DNA from: RGIG6353 sp045535585
Lineage (GTDB): Bacteria > Bacillota > Clostridia > Oscillospirales > SIG627
Assembly: GCA_045535585.1 (NCBI GenBank)
Contig: JAZSLY010000168.1
Coordinates: 1-12,074 of the forward strand
Length of the DNA stretch: 12,074 nt
Reading direction: 5' to 3'
Below are positions 1 to 6,559 of the stretch, piece after piece. Within the stretch, counting starts at the first letter, position 1; each line of letters begins with the position of its first letter. The position numbers were made by a program, and so were the translations under genes. The notes beneath the pieces are model-generated. The model searched no databases. It was not told the DNA's origin and was given only the letters and a program-made list of their open reading frames with translations.

Positions 1-341
1 CAGGGCTGACTCCTGCCAACAACGCAAGAATTACGGGGTGGCGAATGATAAGAGAACTGCTTTTTGATAAAACGATAAACGAAGCAAGGCTGGTTTTCTT
101 TGAAAATTGCACCAACGTAATCCGTACTCTGCCCCGTCTTACCTTTGATTCAAGGGTGCCGGAGGACGTCAGCGACACGCCACACGAGCTGACCCACGCC
201 CCCGACGCCCTGCGATACGGAATAATGTCTCTTGGGTTTATCCCCGGTAAATCCATAGAAAAGAAAGAAGAATACACCGACCCCTTTGCCGATTGGCGCG
301 AGGGCGGAACAACAAACTACATCAGCTTTTTGGAAAAATAA
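1..341 (+). CDS. Phage terminase large subunit, C-terminal fragment (5' end outside window)
   Basis: The terminase large subunit is the ATPase/nuclease motor that cuts phage DNA and packs it into the prohead. The frame is open from base 3 with no start codon needed, so the gene begins before the window; the ATG at 45 is internal. The visible 112 residues begin GLTPANNARITGWRMIRE and include FENCTNVIRTLP and THAPDALRYGIMS. These match the end of the terminase nuclease domain as I know it, where the Asp of the HAxDALRYG motif belongs to the RNase H-like metal site. The ATPase domain would lie upstream. It ends 164 bp before a serine recombinase gene. In an intact phage a portal gene usually follows, so this suggests a rearranged or decayed prophage. 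Family assignment is fairly sure; whether the gene is functional cannot be told. Confidence 0.8.
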   Translation, partial: GLTPANNARITGWRMIRELLFDKTINEARLVFFENCTNVIRTLPRLTFDSRVPEDVSDTPHELTHAPDALRYGIMSLGFIPGKSIEKKEEYTDPFADWREGGTTNYISFLEK

Positions 342-413
342 GCTTTATTTTCTTCTTTTTCAATTCTTGCCTCGTGGCTTTTTTACCGTTAATAAATCTT
401 TCAACCTTCAACG

Positions 414-502
414 AAATCACCTCACATTATATTCACCCGTATTTTACCCGATTATACAATTTTTGATAAGGGTAATATATTAGTGTATTTGTGAGGTGAT
501 TT
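414..502. repeat. 13-bp perfect inverted repeat around the recombinase leader
   Basis: AAATCACCTCACA at 414-426 is the exact reverse complement of TGTGAGGTGATTT at 490-502, with 63 nt between. The right arm contains the ribosome binding site (GAGGTGA, 493-499) of the recombinase starting at 506. Inside the loop a second pair, TTACCC (445-450) and GGGTAA (471-476), can form a nested stem. In RNA the left arm could mask the ribosome binding site; in DNA the arms could be a protein site. That function is inference; the repeat itself is seen directly. Confidence 0.6.
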
Positions 503-505
503 TTT

Positions 506-1840
506 ATGTCCGAAAAAGCGGCACTTTACGTGAGGGTATCCACAGAGGGTCAGGCAGAGGAGGGATATTCCATCGAAGCACAGAAAAAGCTACTGTCTGC
601 CTGGTGCGTCACGAAGGAAATAGAGAATAGTGAGTTCTTTATAGATGCAGGCTTCAGCGGAAGCAACACGGAGCGCCCTGCCCTGAAAAGAATGTTGAGT
701 GAAGCGGAAAAGGGTCTTTTGTCGGTTGTTGTGGTTTATAAGCTTGACAGACTGTCCCGTAGCCAGAAGGACACGCTGTATATTATCGAGGACGTATTGA
801 ACAAATATGGGGTAGGCTTCGTTTCACTTACCGAGAATATGGACACCTCCACCCCTATCGGCAGGGCGATGCTTGGTATACTGTCGGCGTTTGCACAGCT
901 TGAAAGAGAGACCATAAAAATAAGAACGAGAATGGGAATGAAGGAAAGAGTCAAGAGTGGATTGTGGATGGGAGGGGGTAAAATACCCTTCGGCTATGAT
1001 TACGACGAGAAGGCGGGCATACTTGTGCCAAACGCCGACGCAGAAACGGTAAGGGAAATATATCGGCTGTTTTTAGAGGGTCACTCCCCAAACTACATTG
1101 CCCTCACCCTTGGGCTGAAATACGAAAAGCTGGTCGTGCAGATTTTAAAAAGGGTAACGAATACGGGAGTAATTCTCTACAACGGCGAAGAGTATGAGGG
1201 CAAGCACGAGGCGATAGTGGACAGAGAAACCTATAACCGAGCGATAGAGCAGTTTTCACTCAGGAAGCGAGGCGTGTCAAACTCCTCGCGACACCTTTTG
1301 TCAGGGCTGATTTACTGTGGCGAGTGCGGTGCGAGAATGAGGTATCAGAAGTGGGGGGACGGCGGATATAAGCTATCCTGCTATTCACAGCAATCCTCCA
1401 AGCCCTATCTCGTGCACGACCCCGATTGTAAAATGGAAAAGGTGTGGGCAGACGAGGTGGAAGGGCAAGTGATGGACGAGGTGTTTGCCATTGGTGTAGA
1501 GGAGGAAGAAAAGAAGGAAGAGCGGAAAAAGAAGAAGGAAAGCGAGCGCCTTGAAAGGAAGCTCTCAAGATTATACGAATTGTGGTCGGAGGGAAACGAC
1601 ACCTTGTACGACCTGATAAGGAATACGGAAAAGAAATTGGAGGAAACGGTAAAGAAGGAAAAGGAGGAAGAAAGGGTGACGGCAAGCGAAGCGCAAAAGA
1701 ATAAAGCCCTACGGCAGATAAAGAACGTCAGCGACGTTTGGGACAGCCTGAAAAGCGAAGAAAAGCGCGCTCTTTTGCGCTCGGTGATAGAACGGATAGA
1801 CGTATTTCGGGACAAAATAAACATATATTTCAGATTTTGA
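506..1840 (+). CDS. Large serine recombinase (phage-type site-specific integrase)
   Basis: This 444-residue enzyme would catalyse cut-and-rejoin integration or excision between attachment sites through a covalent phosphoserine link. The N-terminal resolvase domain (about 1-150) has the YVRVSTE motif with the likely nucleophile Ser12, LDRLSR at about 80-85, and GRAMLGILSAFAQLERE leading into the long E helix. The recombinase domain follows (GKIPFGYDYD, then AETVREIYRLFLEG). A zinc ribbon has Cys271, Cys274, Cys292 and Cys308. A Glu/Lys-rich coiled coil of about 325-400 comes next, then a short C-terminal tail (IERIDVFRDKINIYFRF). This is the full architecture of phage and ICE integrases, and the length is within the usual range. 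The start is set by GAGGTGA just upstream of the ATG. It follows a terminase fragment, so it probably marks a prophage end. The attachment site is not identifiable from one end alone. Confidence 0.95.
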   Translation: MSEKAALYVRVSTEGQAEEGYSIEAQKKLLSAWCVTKEIENSEFFIDAGFSGSNTERPALKRMLSEAEKGLLSVVVVYKLDRLSRSQKDTLYIIEDVLNKYGVGFVSLTENMDTSTPIGRAMLGILSAFAQLERETIKIRTRMGMKERVKSGLWMGGGKIPFGYDYDEKAGILVPNADAETVREIYRLFLEGHSPNYIALTLGLKYEKLVVQILKRVTNTGVILYNGEEYEGKHEAIVDRETYNRAIEQFSLRKRGVSNSSRHLLSGLIYCGECGARMRYQKWGDGGYKLSCYSQQSSKPYLVHDPDCKMEKVWADEVEGQVMDEVFAIGVEEEEKKEERKKKKESERLERKLSRLYELWSEGNDTLYDLIRNTEKKLEETVKKEKEEERVTASEAQKNKALRQIKNVSDVWDSLKSEEKRALLRSVIERIDVFRDKINIYFRF

Positions 1841-1872
1841 TTAAAAGTTTATGTGAAATTGACGAAAAACTA

Positions 1873-1901
1873 TTGATTTTTTAGAAGTTTTGTTATAAAA
1901 T
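1873..1901 (+). promoter_or_regulatory. Putative sigma-A promoter for the P-loop gene
   Basis: TTGATT (1873-1878), a 17-nt spacer and TAAAAT (1896-1901) fit a vegetative promoter; transcription would start near 1908. Just downstream, AGAAG-TTTA-CTTCT (1911-1924) followed by ATTTTTT is a short hairpin with a T run. It could be a weak terminator or attenuator, but the stem is only 5 bp. Confidence 0.5.
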
Positions 1902-1953
1902 AGTTACAGAAGAAGTTTACTTCTATTTTTTGCACGAAAGGAAGGCAATTATT

Positions 1954-2364
1954 ATGGTTAGAATCATCATCGGTCTCAAAGGAAGCGGAAAAACAAAGCA
2001 TCTTATCGAATTAGCAAACAAGGCGGTTGAAACCTCTCCCGGAAACGTTGTTTGCATCGAAAAGGGCAACAAATTAATGTTCGATATTCGCCATCAGGTA
2101 AGACTTGTTGACACAGACTTATTCAATATTTCAAGTGCGGCAGAGCTTTACGGTATGGTGTGCGGTATCATTTCCGCTAACTACGATATTAAAGATATAT
2201 TTATTGACTCTTCTCTCAAGATTTGTAACGATAACAAAGAAGATTTTATTAAGCTTATCGAGGCTCTTGACAAGATCACTACTGCAAAGGAAATCAACTG
2301 CGTGACCACTGCTTCTATCGCAGAGGCAGACTTCCCGCCAATCCTTAACAAGTACATTCTTTAA
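1954..2364 (+). CDS. Small P-loop NTPase-like protein of unknown function
   Basis: This 136-residue protein begins MVRIIIGLKGSGKTKHL, a clear Walker A motif (GLKGSGKT, residues 7-14) on the first strand. A likely Walker B is DIFIDSS (81-87), with Asp85 after a hydrophobic strand. The rest alternates strands and helices as in a minimal P-loop fold, with no extra domain, signal peptide or membrane segment. I chose the ATG at 1954 because AAAGGAAGG lies 8 nt upstream and the Walker A strand then starts at residue 2. An in-frame TTG at 1930 has no ribosome binding site. Proteins of this type occur in Clostridia under vague names such as ATP-binding or PilT-like; I do not know a proven function. 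It has its own promoter and terminator, so it is probably monocistronic. It lies between the recombinase and prmA, near the likely prophage boundary. Confidence 0.8.
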   Translation: MVRIIIGLKGSGKTKHLIELANKAVETSPGNVVCIEKGNKLMFDIRHQVRLVDTDLFNISSAAELYGMVCGIISANYDIKDIFIDSSLKICNDNKEDFIKLIEALDKITTAKEINCVTTASIAEADFPPILNKYIL

Positions 2365-2395
2365 TTCGGATATATTAAACTAAAAGATACATAAG

Positions 2396-2432
2396 GGGCT
2401 GTAAAAAACGGAGCTTCCGTTTTTTACAACCC
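2396..2432 (+). terminator. Hairpin terminator after the P-loop gene
   Basis: GTAAAAAACGG (2401-2411) pairs fully with CCGTTTTTTAC (2417-2427) around an AGCTT loop, and flanking GGG (2396-2398) and CCC (2430-2432) can extend the stem. The A and T tracts inside the arms make it work as an intrinsic terminator in either direction. It ends only 27 bp before the prmA start, so it may also lie in the prmA leader. Confidence 0.7.
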
Positions 2433-2458
2433 TATTTGTGTGTAAAAAGGTGTAAAAT

Positions 2459-3451
2459 ATGGTTTGGACAAGATTAAAAATAACTATTAGTGAGGGTGGC
2501 ACGCTCCCCCGAAATTTCGTGGAGGACGTATCAAACCTTCTCATTATAAACGGCGCCGACACCTTTACGGTGGAGGATTATTCCGACCTTGACGAAACTC
2601 TGTCGGGTGGCGGAATCTTCTTTGACTACATAGACGACGAGCTTCTTGAAAGCCGTGACAAGCTTCCCGTAATATACGCCTTCTTCGGCACGGACGAGGA
2701 GGGTGAGGACCTTTGCTGCAGAGTCGTATCCTCCCTTGATAAGCTGAGGGGTGACAACGGGGAATACTCTTCCCTTATCATCTCCACCGACAGCGTAAAG
2801 GACGAGGATTGGGAAAACAACTGGCGACAGTATTTCAAGCCCTTTACGGTTGGCGAAAGGCTGGTAGTAAAGCCCACCTGGGAAACCCTGACGGAAGATA
2901 TGGCAAAGGGACGGCATATAATTGAGATAGACCCTGCCTCCTCCTTCGGCACGGGCGCACACGCAACAACAAGGCTCTGTATGGAGACGCTTGAGAAAAC
3001 CATTATCGGCAACGAGCACGTTCTGGATATGGGATGCGGAAGCGGTATTCTGACTATTGCGGCAATGAAGCTGGGCGCAAAAGACGCCGTAGCGGTGGAT
3101 ATTGACGAGGTAGCCGCGCGTATTGCAAAGGAAAATATGGAGCAAAATAATCTTGACGCCAGCTCCGTTCAGGTTTTCGACGGAGACGTTCTCTCCGACA
3201 AAAAGCTCTATGATGCAATAGGCGCTGAATATGACGTTATATGCGCCAACATCGTTGCAGGCATAATAATTATGATGGCACCGATGTTCTATGAAAAGCT
3301 GAAGGTTGGCGGCTCGCTTATTGCTTCGGGAATTATTTCCGAAAGAGAAGAAGAAGTGTCGGCTGCATTAAAATCGGCAGGCTTTTCCATTGAGAAGAGT
3401 GAAACATCTGACGATTGGTCGGTCATTTTGTGCAAAAAAGCAAAAAAATAA
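2459..3451 (+). CDS. prmA: Ribosomal protein L11 methyltransferase
   Basis: PrmA trimethylates lysines and the N-terminus of ribosomal protein L11 using S-adenosylmethionine, in the cytoplasm. The 330-residue protein has the N-terminal substrate domain (MVWTRLKITI, typical start of the family). It then shows the linker motif DPASSFGTGAHATTRLC (Phe163 to Thr171), the SAM motif I VLDMGCGSG (188-196), and VAVDIDEVA with an acidic residue for the ribose. The ANIVAG motif (Asn264) is the family counterpart of the active-site NILA segment. Length is slightly above the usual 290-315. The ATG at 2459 is preceded by AAGGTG about 8 nt away and gives the expected N-terminus. prmA next to rsmE is a common Firmicutes arrangement, often after dnaJ, which is not here; the P-loop gene and recombinase lie upstream instead. 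No clear own promoter is visible between the terminator and the start. Confidence 0.95.
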   Translation: MVWTRLKITISEGGTLPRNFVEDVSNLLIINGADTFTVEDYSDLDETLSGGGIFFDYIDDELLESRDKLPVIYAFFGTDEEGEDLCCRVVSSLDKLRGDNGEYSSLIISTDSVKDEDWENNWRQYFKPFTVGERLVVKPTWETLTEDMAKGRHIIEIDPASSFGTGAHATTRLCMETLEKTIIGNEHVLDMGCGSGILTIAAMKLGAKDAVAVDIDEVAARIAKENMEQNNLDASSVQVFDGDVLSDKKLYDAIGAEYDVICANIVAGIIIMMAPMFYEKLKVGGSLIASGIISEREEEVSAALKSAGFSIEKSETSDDWSVILCKKAKK

Positions 3452-3471
3452 CTAAATTTTTCAAAAATTCT

Positions 3472-3500
3472 TTGACAAATTCGATATTGTATAGTATAAT
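3472..3500 (+). promoter_or_regulatory. Perfect-consensus sigma-A promoter for rsmE, with palindrome over the -10 box
   Basis: TTGACA (3472-3477), a 17-nt spacer and TATAAT (3495-3500) match the vegetative consensus at all 12 positions. TTGTATA (3487-3493) and TATACAA (3502-3508) form a 7-bp inverted repeat that encloses the -10 box and could be a repressor operator; AT-rich chance is also possible. The promoter lies 54 bp upstream of the rsmE start and probably drives rsmE, the membrane protein and the CdaR-like gene. Confidence 0.85.
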
Positions 3501-3553
3501 ATATACAAATACAACAAGAGTTTATTTGCTCTCTTTACCGAAAGGGACTAAAA

Positions 3554-4300
3554 ATGCCCAAGTTTTTTATTGATGACACGAGCAATAGGGGTACTTTGCG
3601 CAAATTTGACAAAATAGAGCTTACGGGCGACAACGCCTACCACATCTCCAAATCCTTGAGAATGCGAGAGGGCGAGGAAATATGCGTCAGCTTTTGTGAC
3701 GGAGTGGATTACGTCTGCAGGATAGATTCCTTTAGTGCAGATTCTGTTTTCGCAGAAATTACCGATATCACCCCCTGCACCGCAGAGCCCGAAATTAAGA
3801 CAATGCTTTTTCAGGCACTTGTCAAGGGCGATAAGATGGACACGATAATACAAAAGGCGGTAGAGCTTGGCGTATATGAAATTTATCCCGTTGAAAGTGA
3901 ACGCTCGGTTGTTAAGCTTGACGAAAAATCCAAGGTTAAAAAGCTTGAGCGTTGGAACAAAATAGCCCTTGAGGCGTCAAAGCAATGCGGAAGAGGAATT
4001 ATTCCAAAGGTGTGTGACGTCGTCTCCTTTAAGGAATGTGTCACGCGGCTTTCAGCGCTTGATGCAAGCTTCTTTTGCTACGAAGAGGAAAGTGAGCGCT
4101 CCCTGAAGGATATACTGCAAAAGAAGGATTATTCCACTATCGGCTTTTTCGTGGGGTCTGAGGGCGGTGTTTCACCTGATGAAGCACAGCTGGCAAAGGA
4201 TGCGGGCATTCCTCCTGTAACCCTTGGCAAATTGATTTTACGCACCGAGACCGCGGGACCTGCCGTGCTTTCGATGATTGCTTACGAGACAAGATTATAA
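3554..4300 (+). CDS. rsmE: 16S rRNA (uracil1498-N3)-methyltransferase
   Basis: RsmE methylates N3 of U1498 in helix 44 of 16S rRNA, near the decoding site, with S-adenosylmethionine. The 248-residue length is typical. The N-terminal 70 residues form the PUA-like RNA-binding domain (YHISKSLRMREGEEI). The SPOUT knot domain shows KGDKMDTIIQKAVELGV (about 92-108), WNKIALEASKQCGRG, GFFVGSEGGVSPDE and the knot signature LGKLILRTETA near the C-terminus, all standard RsmE motifs. AAAGGG lies 7 nt before the ATG and sets the start. It follows prmA after a 102-bp gap with its own strong promoter, and the next gene starts 20 bp after its stop, so it is likely first in a three-gene unit. Confidence 0.95.
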   Translation: MPKFFIDDTSNRGTLRKFDKIELTGDNAYHISKSLRMREGEEICVSFCDGVDYVCRIDSFSADSVFAEITDITPCTAEPEIKTMLFQALVKGDKMDTIIQKAVELGVYEIYPVESERSVVKLDEKSKVKKLERWNKIALEASKQCGRGIIPKVCDVVSFKECVTRLSALDASFFCYEEESERSLKDILQKKDYSTIGFFVGSEGGVSPDEAQLAKDAGIPPVTLGKLILRTETAGPAVLSMIAYETRL

Positions 4301-4320
4301 TAACGATGAGGTATAAAAAA

Positions 4321-5100
4321 ATGGCGAACAAACAAAATTTATCACGCAAGGCTAAAAGAAACGAAACTCTGACAAACAGAATGATGATCGTTTTCGCGCT
4401 TCTTTTAGTTTCCGTATTCATTCTCATGATGGTAAGAAACTGGCTTGGTACCTCCGATGCCATCAACTTTTACGAATTTTATTTGAAGGCAGTACCTTTT
4501 CTTCCCATCATCCCCCTTGTTTTGTCAATAGCAAGCGGAGCGTGGTTTTTCTCCAGCCGTAAAAATAGAAAGGACGAGACCTTCAAGACACTGTCCTCAT
4601 CATTTATATTTTCTATTTGTCTTGTATTTCTGGTTGTTTCACTTTTAATATCCAACTTCGTTTACAAGGGATACGTTCCTGCTATCATATTCGTAGTTCT
4701 GGTTTCACTTCTCTATTTTATAGCAGTATCCTTCCCCGGCTCATATCTTTTCACAACAGTATTCAATGCCCTTGCGGCGTTTGCACTCTTTGCGCTTAAC
4801 CTTCTCTCCCCGCCCGACCTCAGAACAGAATATATAATCACGAGTGTGATGGCGATAATCGTTTCTGTAATTTACCTGATTGTTATTTTCGGTACCACAA
4901 AAACAAACGGCTTTTTGGGTACTAAAAAGCTTATTAAGAATAAGGCAGACTATTTCACGATTTCCATTTCAGTCGTTATGTTCATCGCCTTTGTTATTTT
5001 GGGAACGTTTGGAATTGGCTCTTACGTAATTTACGATATAATAATTGCAATTGAAACAATCATCGTTGCTTTGTTTTATGCAATCAAGATGTTGAAATAA
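4321..5100 (+). CDS. Eight-helix integral membrane protein, unknown function
   Basis: I do not recognise the family. The 259-residue protein has a short basic N-terminus (MANKQNLSRKAKRNE), then about eight hydrophobic helices at roughly 21-39, 57-77, 95-115, 119-138, 141-162, 171-191, 212-232 and 235-256. The connecting loops are short and carry Lys/Arg clusters (SRKNRKDE near 79-86; TKKLIKNK near 201-208), which suggest cytoplasmic sides. No catalytic or transport motif is visible, so a small polytopic protein of the cytoplasmic membrane is all that can be said. The start at 4321 is preferred over an in-frame ATG at 4306 because GAGGT (4308-4312) is then a well-placed ribosome binding site. 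It sits between rsmE and the CdaR-like regulator; the regulator's AAGGAG overlaps this gene's stop codon, so the two are probably co-translated. Confidence 0.8.
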   Translation: MANKQNLSRKAKRNETLTNRMMIVFALLLVSVFILMMVRNWLGTSDAINFYEFYLKAVPFLPIIPLVLSIASGAWFFSSRKNRKDETFKTLSSSFIFSICLVFLVVSLLISNFVYKGYVPAIIFVVLVSLLYFIAVSFPGSYLFTTVFNALAAFALFALNLLSPPDLRTEYIITSVMAIIVSVIYLIVIFGTTKTNGFLGTKKLIKNKADYFTISISVVMFIAFVILGTFGIGSYVIYDIIIAIETIIVALFYAIKMLK

Positions 5101-5112
5101 GGAGAAAAAACA

Positions 5113-6198
5113 ATGTCAAACAGACTCTTCCAAAGCATTGTGCATCAGATGAAGGATGCCATTGACCGAACGATAGGTGTAGTAGATAAAAACGGTTGTA
5201 TAATTGCCTGCAGTGAGCTTTCCAGAATCGGCGAGAGCTTCAACGGGGTAAAGGATGAGCTGGCTTACACCAACGAGCCCTTCAAGGCTAACGGCTACAC
5301 GCATCACCCCATTAACAATCACGGCAAAATAGAATACGTGGTATTTGTTGAAGGAAGCGACACCGTGGCAGACAATCTTGCCACAATTCTCTGCATTTCC
5401 CTTACCAACATCAAGCTCCTTTACGACGAAAAGTACGACAAGGCGAGCTTTATAAAGAACGTAATTCTTGATAATATTTTACCCAGTGACATATATATCA
5501 AATCAAAGGAGCTTCACATCAACAACGAGGTTCCGAGGATAGTATATCTCATCAAGTTCCTCAATAAGAACGATTGTATTCCGCTTGATATTATCCAGAA
5601 TCTCTACCCTGATAAAAACAAGGACTACGTTATCGGCGTAGGAGAAAACGAGGTAGTTCTGGTGCGTGAGATGCGTCCAACGGAGGACCTGAAGGACCCC
5701 GCCACCACCGCTATGAACATCGTTGATACAGTAAACTCCGAGTTCTACCTCAAGACTATCGTAGGTATAGGAACGGTAGTTGATACTATAAAGGAGCTTG
5801 CACGCTCGTATAAGGAAGCGCAGATATCCATTGAGGTCGGTAAGGTTTTCGACACGGAAAAGAACATTATCAGCTATGAAAACCTCGGTATCGGCAGACT
5901 TATTTATCAGCTTCCTACCACCCTTTGCGAAATGTTCCTGAACGAAGTTTTCAAGAAGGGCGCATTTGAAGCACTTGACCGAGAGACTCTCGTTACGATA
6001 CAGGCGTTTTTTGAAAATAACCTCAACGTCTCGGAAACCTCGAGAAAGCTTTTTGTACATAGAAACACCCTGGTATACAGACTTGAAAAAATTAAAAAGC
6101 TTACCGGTCTTGACCTGAGAGAATTTGAACACGCAATCACCTTCAAGGTTGCGCTTATGGTAAAGAAATACCTTTCTTCAAAATCCGGTAAATTCTAA
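5113..6198 (+). CDS. CdaR/PucR-family transcriptional regulator
   Basis: This 361-residue protein has the layout of sugar-diacid regulators of the CdaR type. The N-terminal sensor domain (about 1-130) contains IDRTIGVVDKNGCIIACS followed by LSRIGE, which resembles the diacid-recognition domain. A middle GGDEF-like region follows (about 150-275), and a C-terminal PucR helix-turn-helix of about 295-352 carries the hallmark SETSRKLFVHRNTLVYRLEK and TGLDLREFEHA. Such proteins bind DNA and respond to small molecules such as glucarate or purine breakdown products. No sugar-diacid or purine catabolic gene is nearby, so the ligand and targets are unknown. The start follows AAGGAG (5100-5105), which overlaps the stop of the upstream membrane protein gene. 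The family call is firm; the specific name cdaR is not, so no symbol is given. Confidence 0.88.
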   Translation: MSNRLFQSIVHQMKDAIDRTIGVVDKNGCIIACSELSRIGESFNGVKDELAYTNEPFKANGYTHHPINNHGKIEYVVFVEGSDTVADNLATILCISLTNIKLLYDEKYDKASFIKNVILDNILPSDIYIKSKELHINNEVPRIVYLIKFLNKNDCIPLDIIQNLYPDKNKDYVIGVGENEVVLVREMRPTEDLKDPATTAMNIVDTVNSEFYLKTIVGIGTVVDTIKELARSYKEAQISIEVGKVFDTEKNIISYENLGIGRLIYQLPTTLCEMFLNEVFKKGAFEALDRETLVTIQAFFENNLNVSETSRKLFVHRNTLVYRLEKIKKLTGLDLREFEHAITFKVALMVKKYLSSKSGKF

Positions 6199-6217
6199 TA
6201 CAGATAAATCAAAACAC

Positions 6218-6246
6218 ACTCATTGCAATGTTTTTTTGCAATGAGT
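6218..6246. terminator. 11-bp hairpin after the regulator gene
   Basis: ACTCATTGCAA (6218-6228) pairs perfectly with TTGCAATGAGT (6236-6246) around the 7-nt loop TGTTTTT. On the + strand there is no T run after the stem, so it is an unusual terminator for the regulator. On the - strand the stem is followed by GTGTTTTGATTT, closer to an intrinsic terminator. Its last base is also the first base of the structured element at 6246-6516. Confidence 0.5.
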
Positions 6247-6516
6247 AAGCCGAAGAGAATCGAATCCTTGGCGCCGAGAAAAGCCTCTTTTAAACATCCG
6301 TTTGTTGCTTGGAATACGTAAATTATTCCCGTGCGACACTGAAATGTTTACTCCAATAACCATCTTTTCTCGCTTCGAGGGAAGTTTCATACAGGAATTT
6401 TTGTTCCTGACAAGGCACATTCCCGCAGTTATACTTCTGTATTACAAGGGGATGTAACGACGGCAGGGGCAAAAATCCCATATGAAACCGATAAGGGTTC
6501 GACCCTCTTCGGCTTA
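6246..6516. other. 271-bp structured element closed by 28-nt inverted arms (candidate ncRNA or MITE)
   Basis: The arms at 6246-6273 and 6489-6516 pair at 25 of 28 positions, including the 12-bp perfect TAAGCCGAAGAG/CTCTTCGGCTTA. Inside, CGAGAAAAG (6275-6283) pairs with CTTTTCTCG (6364-6372). It encloses TAAACAT (6291-6297) with ATGTTTA (6344-6350), which in turn encloses GGAATA (6311-6316) with TATTCC (6324-6329). Further hairpins are CAGGAA/TTCCTG (6392-6409) and TTACA/TGTAA (6442-6457). The 3' arm contains a T-arm-like AAGGG-TTCGACC-CTCTT. Pairing does not decide the strand: each strand gives two G-U pairs and three mismatches in the closing helix. It could be a structured RNA, or a small mobile element with TA flanks. 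A 66-codon reverse ORF (6220-6420) overlaps it but has no recognised domain. No protein gene is convincing in 6199-6559. Confidence 0.5.
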
Positions 6517-6559
6517 TCTCGTTAAAACGAAACTTGTTTATAAATTTAAGGATGTTAAT

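Noticed and set aside
1260..1824. Two long reverse ORFs opposite the recombinase
   Set aside because: They are rich in Ser, Phe and Pro because they are antisense to the purine-rich coiled-coil coding region; no ribosome binding site or known motif.
2531..3145. 204-codon reverse ORF opposite prmA
   Set aside because: It is antisense to a gene with clear PrmA motifs, has no recognisable domain, and is a codon-bias shadow.
6220..6420. 66-codon reverse ORF over the structured element
   Set aside because: It has no ribosome binding site that I can see and no recognised domain. Its C-terminal SRRQGFDSL resembles translation of a tRNA-like T-arm, so it is more likely a by-product of the structure.
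6246..6516. tmRNA (ssrA) reading of the structured element
   Set aside because: The ends can form a 7-bp acceptor-like stem and a T-arm, but the conserved G3-U70 pair, the 5' TTCGAC motif, a tag frame ending in Leu-Ala-Ala and a CCA or Ala-type discriminator are all missing.
6489..6516. tRNA gene 3' end (GGGTTCGACCC followed by a 7-nt stem)
   Set aside because: No matching acceptor strand, D-arm or anticodon arm lies 70-95 nt upstream; the only partner strand is 240 nt away at the element's other end.
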